NCBI RefSeq assembly: GCF_019059575.1
Contig: NW_024881539.1
Coordinates: 1,116,001-1,180,000 of the forward strand
DNA: 64,000 nt
Reading direction: 5' to 3'
Source: Amphibalanus amphitrite
Lineage: Eukaryota > Arthropoda > Thecostraca > Balanomorpha > Balanidae
The position numbers and the translations under genes are program-made. The notes under the pieces were generated by a model that had not been told where the DNA came from, did no database searches, and was given only the letters and a program-made list of their open reading frames with translations. Shown piece after piece: positions 23,386 to 36,100 of this stretch (position 1 is its first letter; the number at the start of each line of letters is the position of its first letter).

Positions 23386-24101
23386 AGGGGTAGACGGATA
23401 ATAAACAACAAAAAAGGCACAAATGACGCTTCTCCTTCTGACATCGTAAAAGGTTACTTAAGCTGTTTTGATCATGTGTCAAGTCAAGCATAATGCCATC
23501 TTTTCGAGAGCACATACATGATGGCATCGGTACCTACCTCGGATGTATAAAGCACATCCGAGTGTATTGTACTAAGAGCTGAATTAAATTTTAGTGCAAC
23601 ATGCTTAGGCAACAGGGGCCGGGCCAGTGGCCAGGTCAAAGCTATCTTTGGTTACGGATTCGATAAGGTCATATGTGATGATTTAGTCCCGAGCTGTGGT
23701 CTGATCATTAGACTGAACTATTCATATGACTTTTATTTATCTGATCGATTCAATGAACGTCGAACGATTTATGTATGCTGATCGCTAAAAGTGTCAGCAC
23801 AGACCCTTCGCCTCTCGGTTATAGTTTAACAACTGCTCCTGCAGCTGTTGCCAATTTTAACCTCTCGTTTCCTCAGCTCCCTCGGAGCCCCGAGATGCAA
23901 CGAATCAAGACGTTATTGTCGACATTTCATGCATTCTGAGCTCCTGAGTGCGAGACATTCCGGACTGATTTGAATAATTTTCCGGCAGATTCCCCGAGAG
24001 TGGAGGGAGAGAGGAGACATCTGGGGTGGTGCGCGTCCGTCGGTCCACCGGCTCGAGCCCTCTCGGGTGACCGGGAGCGGTGCAGGTGGTGAAACAGCAC
24101 C
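23386..24101. other. 5' flank and 5' UTR of the glutamate receptor gene
   Basis: No TATA box or other firm promoter element was identified. A purine-rich stretch at 23990-24020 and GC-rich sequence up to the ATG fit a 5' UTR. Confidence 0.4.
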
Positions 24102-24189
24102 ATGGCGTGCTCGTCACTGGTGCCACTGGTGCTGCTTCTGCTGGTGCTAGAGCGTCAACTGTCGGACGCCACCAACACAATCACAATCG
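24102..24189 (+). CDS. iGluR exon 1 (signal peptide)
   Basis: The ATG follows CAGCACC. It encodes a Leu-rich hydrophobic core ([12 protein letters not shown]) and ends in phase 1 at GTAAGT. The start is supported by the signal peptide and the phase match. Confidence 0.85.
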
Positions 24190-27100
24190 GTAAGTGGGCG
24201 GTCAGCTGAAAATATCGCAATAATAAACTGCTAGATGTTCTTTGTTTTTGCCTATAGTCAAACTGTGAGTTTGCTCACATATTTTTGCTAGCTGTTCATT
24301 CCAGGATATTCCTTTCCTTGTAATTACTTAATTCATCGCGCTTTTCCATTGTTTCTTTCAAGCTTCCAATGACTCCGATCTTCTACATCTTCTATGTAGC
24401 GACAGTCGCCAGTCGCCGCCCCACTCCGGTCCCTCCTGCTATACCCTTCCCGTCCATCTGACGCCACCTCATCAAGTGCCATCCACGTCCAGTGCCGTCT
24501 CTGCCGACCACCATCGACGGGGCGTGACAATATCCTCCCCTCCGCCCCTCCCCGTCCGCTCCATGCCGCGTCGACGTCGTGGTTCGGCCGCAGGGACCGA
24601 GTGTCGAGGACGGCGGGCGGGACGGGTGCCTCAGGGGTCCGACTGCTGAATGATCCATGGATATAGCGGCGAGACAAGTAGGGCAGAGACGGCCTTGGCA
24701 CTGGCCCTAAGCTATTGACCATGACAGGGGGAGGATAGAATCGTCCACTGTCCCCAATCCGTCCCATATTGTGTATGGAAGAGGCGAGGTGAGGTCGGAG
24801 GTCGTGATCACCCAATATTTACACCTCAATGCCCCATTCTCCAAGAAAGGGGAAACGGGTCGGGAATTTCCCTTTGATCCTGTCTTATCTAATGTAGCAA
24901 AGGGAGAGCTGATCAAAGTGTTGACTACTCTTTAAGGGTACAGCTTTCTGTTTTCGTTCGGAGTTGCAACTGTAAAACGTAGGTATAGCACAGTTTCAAT
25001 CTGAAGCCACAAACGTGTCAACCCAGCTTCAGCTCAAGCTTCTAACTCTCCTCCTCGGTCCTTTTCCAGAACTATGTAAGCCCAGTGAAATCCTCTTTTA
25101 TTGGCGCGCTCAAATGAGACAGTAAAGGCGGATAAGTCGGCCACAACAGAGAAAGCAACTGTCCTCTTATTTGTTCTCCCTTATTGGACTCGTCTCTTCG
25201 CGACTACAGATGTGAAGCTTTTTCTCATCACACCGCACACCATATTATCCCAAATCCCCAGCCGTCGCCATTCCGATCGGGAACCGTCTTCTCTGGTCGT
25301 CGCAATTCAGCGCAGGTCGTGCCGGACCCAGAGGGCCGATAATTCGGCGTGAAGAAGTGGTCGTCCTCGCTTCGTTAGTGGCGAGCGACGCTGACGGCCG
25401 CCGCCGCCGACGACGACGGAAACGGCCCGCCGGCCGGACCCGTCGCCGTCGGCGGGAAATCTGGGGAGCGGGCCGGGGCTGAGGAGAGACGAGACGGCAG
25501 GAGGAGAGAAATCGGGGAAGGCAGATAATAAAATGGGACGGCGAATGAAGTCGAGAAAGAAAAAGAAGATAAATTGGGGAAGAAAGTTCGAAAAAATGGA
25601 CTTAAAGAATACCTACGTAGACACATTATGCTTCTTTAGACATGATTAAATATAAATAAATAAACACGCGATATAAAGACACGATAAATAAACAATAATG
25701 ATGAATGTATTTTCATTCACGCTTCCAGATAACTAAAGCGACCCCGTCATCCTGACTTGTTAAGTGGATACCAGAACAACGTTGAACAATCCGTGCAAAC
25801 AAAACGTTCGCTTGAACGAAACGCTTTTCAACTATTAAAGAAGTGCGCTGCAGACCGGCGATCTGCAGAGCGAACGTCAGCAGCATTTTGGTGTAGCTTC
25901 AGTGTCGAGTATCATCCCATTTTCGAGGGCTGGCTGCGGCTCGGCAGCTGCCCCAGGATTCCCAGGACTGTCATCGTGCCGGTCGGGCTCAACGGCCGTA
26001 GCTTGACGGTCGGGGCTCGGTCGGCTGACCGGTCGCGGCTCGGCAGGTCGGTCACCATTCGTTACAGCAGCTCGGTCACCATTCGTTACAGCCGTCAGCA
26101 CCAGAAGTCCGGGTCGCGCATCAACACTACACAAAACTTTTTGCCGGCGGCCGGGCGGCCGGGCCGACACCATCTGCGAGGATCCATCATCTCGGTGGCA
26201 GCGGTGGTGGCGGCGGGGATGGGGAGGGACGCCTGGGAGTGGGGGAGGGTGCGGGGGCGCCGCTGGCGACCCGGAAAACATATGCACTGGGGGGTGGTGA
26301 GCCTGGCATACTTAGCACCCGGGCGTAGCAATATGTGGGTCGGGAATCGTGTGCCGGCGATCGAACAGTGCGAGAAAAGGACACTCCGCAGACCAGCTGT
26401 GTGAAGGGATGAAACATGGCATGATGGCAGCACGAACCCATAACTGACCCAGAGATCCAATTATGTCATTCACTGTCCCTGCCTCCACTAACACCCTACC
26501 CCAGTTTTCTCCGTATTCCACACGCTTTTTGCTCCGACCGTTCGTCGAAATCAATATGGCGCCGGCGACTGATCTCTGGAGGCCGCTCGCTCGGTCCGGC
26601 AGCTCGGCCCGTCAGCTCTGCCGGAGCGGTCCCCAGGGAGCTGCGGCAGCTCGGCGCTCCCAGAGGCTCCGAGCTGCGCCAGCCGAGCGGCGAATGAGCC
26701 GCTATCGCCGCTTCCGCGCCGACGAGTTGTTTTCCATTGATATGGCGCCTGTTGGGACTGGGGCGATGGGCTGTCTGTTGCGCTGCGCAGTCGTTCCGTC
26801 TCCGTTTGTGGACTCTGACGACCAAGAATAGACTGCTGTGCTGGTATTAAATGCAGATTTGATGAAGATGCCGTTAATATTTGCTTTTAGATGAAAAAAT
26901 AACTGACATCGAAGTAAATAAAAAGAACGTTTATCATGCACACATAAAATAAATGTTGCAAGATATACCTAAAATATATAAGCTCAGGTCAGCTCAGCTC
27001 CTCCATGACATTAAATTTTATGGAGGGCTCTTCGTGAAATAAAAACAATTTTGGCCACAATGTCATCATTAGTGGAAAGTGAGAAAGTGAGCATAACGTT

Positions 27101-30100
27101 TAACATGATCGACGGACGGTTAATTTATAGTTCTTAAGTTTCACTGCGTACAACTCGTGTGAAATAATTGCATTATAGATAAGCTTCACTCTATCACCGA
27201 TTATGACATTTTAGATTCGTTTGCATGTTTGTCAGAACTAGCAGCCTTTTCAATCCGCTTCTGACGTTTTTTCCTTCATTCCTCGCAAGAGTCGATTCCG
27301 GCTCTCTTATAATACCCATCCCTTTTCTGCAAGTCCATTTTCCAGCCCCCCCCCCCCTCCCCCCTCGACGCCTGCATTCCTGCACGAGCAGTCTTCAGGG
27401 GACTGTCAAAGCGTCTAAACCAGCTCATTCCACTTTATTAGACTTAATCACCCAATTTCAGCACTTGGCTTCGCGTAATTTACGCAATTCACATCGGAGA
27501 CTGCATCTGACGTGCAGCGCGTTATCCAAGCTATCCGCCTCGTTACCCAATTAGGGACTGGGGCCCTTCTGAGAAACACAGGCGTCCATACGGAATACTT
27601 TGTTAGGATAATCGGGTTAGTAGTCTTATTGGTGTTCGATGAGCAATGATTCTCTCAAGTGCATCTGTAACGCAGGTGCGTGGCTGGTTTATTTTTATAC
27701 GGAACACATTGATCTAAGTTGACGGCGTGTATGTCGATATATGTCAGCTATTCAGTTGGCCTTGGTCTCCCGTCTCCACTTCTTTGCAGAATGCCGATGT
27801 GTGACCTTCCGTCACACAGTAATTACGCAATGGCCTGACCCGTTTCTATTACTGTCCGGACCTGGTGCAAAACATGGTCATTTGCATCTCCGACCGCGAT
27901 ACCAGTGATCTGCGCGTTTGTAGTCGCAGCCCAGATCCGTTATTCACATTACGATAAGTAGTGCACGTGTGCACTCTGGGCTGGTCTGTGACCGTCCACG
28001 CGCCCGTGCTGGTCCGATATGTTCACCGTACAGCAGCCCGAGCCGGCAGCAGCCTATGTCGTTCAGACTTTGTTTATTTCTCTCACACGAGAATCGCGGC
28101 TGGCTGAGGGATGGGGATGGGGATGGAATGGAGCACGAGCTGAACTCAAAACCAGCCGGAGTGAAGATGGCGTATATGCTGAAATTGTGTCCCTGATGCC
28201 AATCATTGTACACCAGTCACCAAAAGGTCACTTCTTTCGACGCGCACCTATATATACCCGCATAGCAAACGGTCTTGTTTATTTGTAGATAAGTGATTAT
28301 GAAATGAATATCCAAAATATTTTCGACAAAATAAAACAATCACATAACGCCAGCCTGATGAGCTTGGAAAGCTGGCTTTACGTTTCTAATTATTGATGTC
28401 TTAGTTACTTCTAGCCAACGTTTCAAAGACTCGTGCCGGTCGGTGCCTGACTCCGTCGTTAGGCTCCTGGAACCTATTTATCAACATGATTCTTGGCTTA
28501 GTGTCGGAGTCAGATAAGTTTATTTATAAACAGCGAGCCAGGGCACGGCATGTATACCAATCCGTATCTCCGTATGCATGGGGAGGGAAACTGACCAGGC
28601 AGTAAAAGCTTCGGGTTATTCACGATATGGCATCCAGGTAGGTACTGTGCTCACGCTTAACAGGTAACGTCTGTATTTGTTTCAGTTTTAATGGCAATGA
28701 CCACTGACTGCACTGAGCTGTGCCATTGATGACGTCACCTAACGTGTCTGTGCCGTCCCCAGGCGCGCTGTTTGACCAATACGAGTCGGACCCGGCGCGG
28801 GAGCTGGCCTTTCGGTACGGCGTGGAGCGGGCCAGCAGCAGCATCAAGGCTGAGGGCACCTCCATCGTGCCGCGGGTGGAGCGCGTGCCCGCCAGCAACG
28901 GCTTCCAAACGGCAAAACGAGGTAACACACCGTCCACACTAATAAACGGGGTAAAACGGTTTTCACGTGGCAAAACGGGGTAAAACAACGGCCACACGAC
29001 CAAACGAGATAGCGCAGCGACCATACGACCTAACGGAGTAAAACGTCGGCCTCTGGCCGAACCAGGTAACGATCCGTCCACACGGCCAAACGGGGTTACG
29101 CACTGACTGCACGGCCAATAGTCAAATACGCGCCCAAACGGGGTAGGTAAACCCTCTGCATCCCGATTGAACGAGGTAAGATGCCGCCACATGGCCAAAT
29201 ATACCTACTTACCCCATTTGTAATAAATCCCCTAGAATGAAACGCCCCGTCGCTGCAGTCATTGCAGCGGGCAGCAGCTTGCAACAGACTAGCCATTTTC
29301 AGCAGTTTGTATTCTGATGAAAACATTTGTTGTGTTAGCAGTCCTAATGAAATGGCTGGTGGCTTGGACAGAGGTCAAAGGAGTGCCATAAGTTACCGGA
29401 TAGAATTCGATTTAGTGTTGTTAGATATGCGCTCTAGAAGTTCGCAGACGAGAAGTGTCATCAAGGCATTTCAAGAGCTCTCGAGTTTGGTGAAGGTATA
29501 TGTCATGCAATAGTTTGGGTGGAGTCTGTCCTCTGTGACCAGCCTACCTTTTGTGACCCCGTCTGTCGTTTTTGACCCGTGCATGTCGCCTGTCATCTGT
29601 GACCCGTTGCCGTCTGCCATCCGTGATTCCATTGATCGTATGTCATCTCTTGGACTTATCTGTCGTGTGACCCCGTCTGACCTTTTGGAATCGTCTCTTA
29701 CGTTTATCATCTATGAATGTGATGCGTATATCGTCAGTCCTATTTGACCCGTCTCTGTCGTCTGCCCGCCAGTGTGCCACCTTCTGAAGGTGGGTGTGGG
29801 CGCCATCATCGGGCCGGCCGCCGAGCCGACCGCTGCGCACGTTCGCAGTCTGTGTGACACCAAGTCTGTGCCGCATATGACCACTTCGTGGCGGTACCGG
29901 CGGCGCAGTGAGCCTTTCTCGGTCAGCCTGTACCCGCACGCCGAGACGCTCAGCCAGGTGAGAGGAGGTCGCCGATAGGTTAATTCAGGACGACTTAAGT
30001 CAATATGAAGGTCACGATGAAGGTCACATCACAATGATTTGCTCCAGATCTGCGTGTAGGCATATACTTTTGCCGCTCGGTACTGGAATGTACTCGATTT

Positions 30101-33100
30101 TAGAATGTTAGCAATAGAACGTTGCTTGCTTTTTCAGAGTTTGGTCGTCGTCCAGCTTTCCCCAGCTAATATGCAATTTCGATTCGTTTCAGACCTACGT
30201 CGATATTCTGGAAACCCTGCGATGGACTAAATTTCACGTCCTCTATGAGGACAACAACTCTCTTGTCCGTCTACAAAGGGTTTTGAGAATGATGAATACA
30301 AATAATAAAATATCAATGACCGTTCGACAACTCCCGGCGAATATGGATTACAGGTGAGAATGAGATAATTAGTTGAAAACGGAAGAGCCTGCCCCCCCCC
30401 CCCCAGAACCATGCACTTATTAGCGGACACCTAACACCAGCCATGCGTGCGCAACGGATCCTTCTATTGACTAGGGTCATTGGTTTTACAAACGTCATAT
30501 TTCTTTGGCATTATTGCACCATGCAGTTTACACTAAAGACCTTACAATCATTTATTTGGCTCTCTCATTCGTCTCCATCCGTCAGACTTCTGTCAACAAT
30601 CCAATGAATGTCGTTTATTTTTCATTTTCCGTACAGGATGCTGCTGAAGGGAATTCAGAACTCCGGCGGCACCCATTTAGTGGTGGACTGCTCTGCAGAG
30701 AACATCTACCAGGTGCTGAAGCAGGCACAGCAGATTGGCATGGTCACCCGCTACTATCACTACTTTTTCACCAACCTGGTCAGTAATGATGGGGAGTGAG
30801 GCCTAAGGCGCACTTCAGGTCACACAATTATTCTTATTCTGTGTTCTGGCACTTTGATAGTTATAAAATGACGAAATGCATGTGCTCACTCACTGGCGGA
30901 TCCAGGGGAGGGGGGGGGGGGGCATTTAGGGCCATGGCTCCCCCCGCCCGTTTGCGCCCCCCCCCCCCGACCAGAGTTTTAACATAACGCCTTATATGGC
31001 GGTGCATGGAAATAAACGGGCCTTTTCGGCCATTTGCCCCCCCCCCCCCGCCCCTCCCCCCCCCAACACGTCCAGCTGGATCCGCCATTGTGCTCATTGA
31101 TGTGATTTTCTATGAAGATATAGAAGCGAAACATAAAAAAAGGGTAAAAGATTCCTCTTTGTTAACGGTTTTATATTCGGTGTAGCCGTTTTCACGACGG
31201 CCATCTGGTACCTACACATTTGGTGCACGTCTAATACAGATAAGGTGCAGATTTGGTCAAATCAGGTTCAGTGTGTCTCTTAGCAGCTATCAGCTAGGGT
31301 TGCACTTATTGCTTATATGCCTGCTTTGTCTGTCATATTATCAGAGAGCATTATCGATTAAAACACTGAAATAAATTCATAAAATGAAGATATTTGCTGT
31401 AAAAGAAATTAGGTGCAGAGTTGGTCAAATCAGGTGCATTCGCCGGATAGCCCGTCGTGAAAACGGCTTGTACCTATGTGCTCAAATAAATCCCGTCGTC
31501 TCCTTGGCAGGACCTGCACACGGTGGATCTGCACGACTTCCAGTTCGCGGGCACCAACATCACCGGTCTGCGGCTAGTGAACACGGATGATTATGACGTC
31601 ATCAGGCAGGTGCAGAGCTGGAAGGAGGCGGAGGCACTGCGAGGACGGCACGTGACCGTCTCCCCCAGAAGGCTCAGCGTGAGTGAGAGGGGAAGGGATG
31701 AAGTGCAGGGGTATACGGAGGGAGAGGTGATGAACAGTGAAAGCTACACTATAAAGAGTCTGTATGGAGGAAGTTTTTTCGGCGTAGATGATGCTTCAAC
31801 AATTATTGCTGCTTTTTATATAAAACTATCACTCTATAGTAGCAAAGAAATGGCGCGGCGATGGCATATTGGCAACTGCACCCCACTCACATGCATTCCA
31901 GAATCGGAAAATCGCAGGAGCGGGCGGCCGACGGACGACACCCATCAGCCATCTTACCATGCTAGCCAGGCTAGTGAATCGACATAATTTAAGACAGCTT
32001 TGATATTCCGGAAAATTGGATAGGATCAAAGCTGTAAAGTCGCAGAAGGACCGGCGACACCGGGGGACTTACTTGATTGAAGTTGCGTAGCTCGCCTCTT
32101 GTGTTGCTCCAAGCGGTGTCCACTCGCCTGTGGATACACACGCACTATCGTCCACAACCGATTGACCGATGTCGAAAGCCAAATACTGAACGACTGAATG
32201 GAACCGAATAAATGACTGAGTCGAATATGCCTAACTCCAAACGAATCGCTCGCCTGAACCGAATGCCTCACTGGTCTGCGTCGTCGTTGGTTATATAGAA
32301 GTCCCTGGACACACGGCTCACCTGGCTCGAACAGAATCACTCGCTCGAATCGAATGCCACGCACTCCGCGTCGTGGCTGCTTATGTATAGGGGACAGCGG
32401 CCCGCATCGATTTTCATCGACCGGCGTCCGGCTCACATGGACCAAAAGCGGCTTGATGAGGGGCCGTACAGGGGGGGGGGGGGCGTGCGGGGTGCGGGGG
32501 AGGTACCGTTCGGAGGGAGGGGTACGGAGGGAGGGTCTGTGCAGAGGGAGGGGCTATACGGAATGATGTGTTGTTCGGGGGGCTATTGAGGGTTGGATAT
32601 CCCAGCGTGAATCTGTAACGGTGAGCGGAATACAGTAACGGAGAGTGGCCCAGAGGTGTGTTCTGGGCAAATATGACTTTACAAGTGTTCAGTTGTGCCA
32701 CTGAGTCAAGCCTCAAACGACAGAATTATCACCAGTATAACGCCTTTTGGGGCGACTAACGGAGCGAGCGAGAGGGTGGGCCTTGCACGTGCGAAATTGC
32801 GAGGGGGTACTTCCAACTGACTTGTGCACGGCACCCTACTAACCGGTCTCTAGCGATGTGCCAAATTTGGGCACAATCGGCCCAGCCGTTCTCGAGATCT
32901 GGAAGCGGCACCCTGCACGTGCGCACGTGCAAAATGGGTCCCAACTGACTTGTGCACGGCACCCTACTAACCGGTCCCTAACTGTGTACCAAATTTGAGC
33001 GCAATCGGTCGAGCCGTTCTCGAGATCTGGAAACGACCCCTGCACGTGCGCACGTGCAGCAGCACCCCAACTCTGGCACATGTATATGCAGTGCCTAGTG

Positions 33101-36100
33101 GGTGCCTACCTACATGCCAACTTTCAGCGCAATCGGCCAAGTAGTTACCGAGATATTGCAACAATTACAAAACTGACACCTCTTCGTTTTGCACGTGGCA
33201 CGTGCATAAGGGGTCACCCACATGCATCGGGAATAGTCCAATACTTGGTAGAAGGAATGAAGCTACCCTACAAAAATTACCGCATGTAAATCGGTCAAGT
33301 GGTTGCTGAGATATAAGCCTCGCAAAAGCGTCCGCACGGCCGGCCGGCCGCTCATACTCAGAAATTTCCGTTATTCTACGTAAGACTCCGCTCGCTTCGC
33401 TCGCTCCGTAACGAAATATGTGTATACCTGACAAAACCATAAACATTAAACACCAATAATTATTTACTCACAAAAGGCATGCGCTCAACATCAATTGAAT
33501 TGAAGTAACTTTCCCAACACAACCATTGTCAAATCTTGACAATGCACTTTATTCCCGAGTGGAAGCCTGCTCCCCCACATCCCACGTCAGCTGTTTCGGG
33601 ACCAAACCCGCCGTTTTGGGACAAGTACGCGACGTCGGCGGGAGCCTGAACGCCGACAGCCTCTCCAATATCGTCGCTCGTCCATTGTCTGGCCGAGACG
33701 TCTGCCCGCCGCTGGCGACAGCAGCTCTCAGCCCGGCTTTATCGGCCGGTCGTCGTCGCCGTCCTCTCCCCACAAACCGGCGCCGCCGGCCGGCCCACTC
33801 ACAGCCATCGGCGGTCGATGCTACTGTATCCTCCACCGGCCCACCGGCAGAATTTCGGACGTTCCCGGCCTCCCGGGGTGTGTGGAGCACCCTGTCACTG
33901 ACCGGGAGTGCTGTCCGTCAAGGTGTCAGGCCGTAAAACACCGCCCGATGGCCGCCGGACACTCCATAAAATCGGCGTTATGATAAACGAATAACCCGAG
34001 TTTGGAGCATGAATGTCGCTGACACGAGTGGACTGGTGGCTGGCTTTGATTTATGGAGCAGCCACTGAAGCTAGGATTGGGCGATGGTATACGACTTGGA
34101 AAAGTTGAACGGCCCTTTTTGCTCCTTTGGAACCGCTTACAGTTATTTATTTTCGACGGTCGGATTCCGCCGAATCGTCCATCTAACTCAATCTAAGGCC
34201 TAAACGACCGTTTAAGGGCCTGGGGCTGGTCGCGACGGACTGACCTTGTCAGACTTTAGTAGAAAAGCCTGCAGAAAAGAGTGTTAGCCTTTTCTATGGA
34301 TTATTCTCGGTCACTGCCGTTTGGATTATTAAAAAAAACGTTTTACGCCGTTTTACACTAATGCCTTTAGTAGCTACCTCACATTACTTTGCTGTTGAAT
34401 GCAATACAAGTTTAATGTCAGTTCGTAAGGCTAAGGAATCTGTGCTATATAGCGGTAGCCCGCAGCAGGCTCTCCGAGAGTTGTTTTCCAGCCAATTAAC
34501 GAGATGTTTACCGCCAAAGATACTGCACTATGGCTGCTGACAATTCATCGTGTATCTGATGTGCGCTGTTACAGACGGAGGCAGCACTTCTGTACGACGC
34601 CGCACTGCTGTTCGCCAAGGCCGTCGATGACCTGCACGTGTCACGTGACATCCGGGTCATGTCACTCAACTGCGACATGGACGACCTTTGGCCACACGGA
34701 GAGAGCGTCCTCAACTACATGAGAAACGTGAGTGTATTTCTAATGACAGCCCAGAATATGATTAATTATGTAAGGTAGGTATATTCATTTTAGAGACATG
34801 TACCAAAATATTCAGAATAAACGATTGCCATGTTGCATCGATACTTGCTAATTCAATCGTTGAGGAGTAGTGTGATATGAAAATCCAAACGCACACCCTC
34901 GCACAGAAAACTTTCCAGCCATTGTTATAAAACATGGTCACTTATTTCGCCAAGCGTACACCATGGTTACAAACCATCCGTCCTTGAAATCTGTCTTTAT
35001 CTGATTTGCATAGCATGCAAATATCAAATATGTATCAATAATGCACCGAGCCATGTGCTACGTCTCAAAACAGGATATGGATGAGGTTTCTTCCTCCAAT
35101 ATTTCACATAATCCAAGGATTTCGGCGCTGCTCTCAAGATATGGACGCTGCTGGTGTGGTGACTGGTGTGATAAATGGGATTTAGAGTGTCTCATTACGG
35201 TAGCAGGATGAGATAAATGGGACAACTCAAACTCAAACGGAGCTATTTGAGTCGGAGCCATGACTGCAAGCTGAAAACTGCCTCAAAGAGACATCGCTTC
35301 TCCGACATCGCTAAACTATGAGTGGTACCTAAAAATTGCATGGTGCTGCATAGTGCAAACCTTTAACCCTATTCCTGGCGGGCTCCGCCGGGACAAGAAA
35401 CTGGCGGGGGGGGGGCCGATTCGGCCCCCCCCCCTGAGATCTCGAGAACGAAGCAAGATAGCGACAAGCGGTAAACGGCATCGGATACGCACGGCCAAGA
35501 TCTACAATTTTTACTAAGGTCATTTTCAGGTCAGGTCAAAGATGACGTCACAGGGGTCGAAAAAGTCAAAATGGCGGCGCTAGATATGGAGAGAGTTTTT
35601 CTCGAATAACTTTCGAATTAGTCAAGATAGGAACAAACTAAGGGCATCATCGTGATCCTCTCGTCAATCCGCATCGAATGATATATATGTAATGTTGACC
35701 TCGAAAGGTCAAGGTCAAAGGTTGACCTCAGGTCACGTGACCTCGAGGTCATCATGTATATCATTCGATGCGTCTTGACGAGCTGAACACAATGAGACCA
35801 TCCACGCGTCTGTATCTTGTTCCTGTACGGAGTTATTGGCCAAAAACCTTTGGTGACCTTTGATGACGTCACATGACCTCACAGCTGCCCAACAGCAAAA
35901 CAGACCTCAAGGTAGTGAAGGTTGATCGTATATGAAGTCATGTATGGTATATGGGGCCATTCCGACCCGTTTTAGTGGTAAAAACAGGGAGTTGATTTTT
36001 CCCCCATTGACTTATAATGGGGAGGTCGCGAAATTGACCTGACCTTAGGTCACCGATATCAAAATTCCGAGATAAACAAATTGCACATACTGGTACCCTA

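Noticed and set aside
24333..24815. 160-codon minus-strand frame in receptor intron 1
   Set aside because: Low-complexity Arg/Gly/Ser composition and no recognised family; a transposon remnant is possible but not supported.
25757..26404. 215-codon open frame in receptor intron 1
   Set aside because: No start context, domain or splice logic; it passes through a short tandem duplication and GC-rich sequence.
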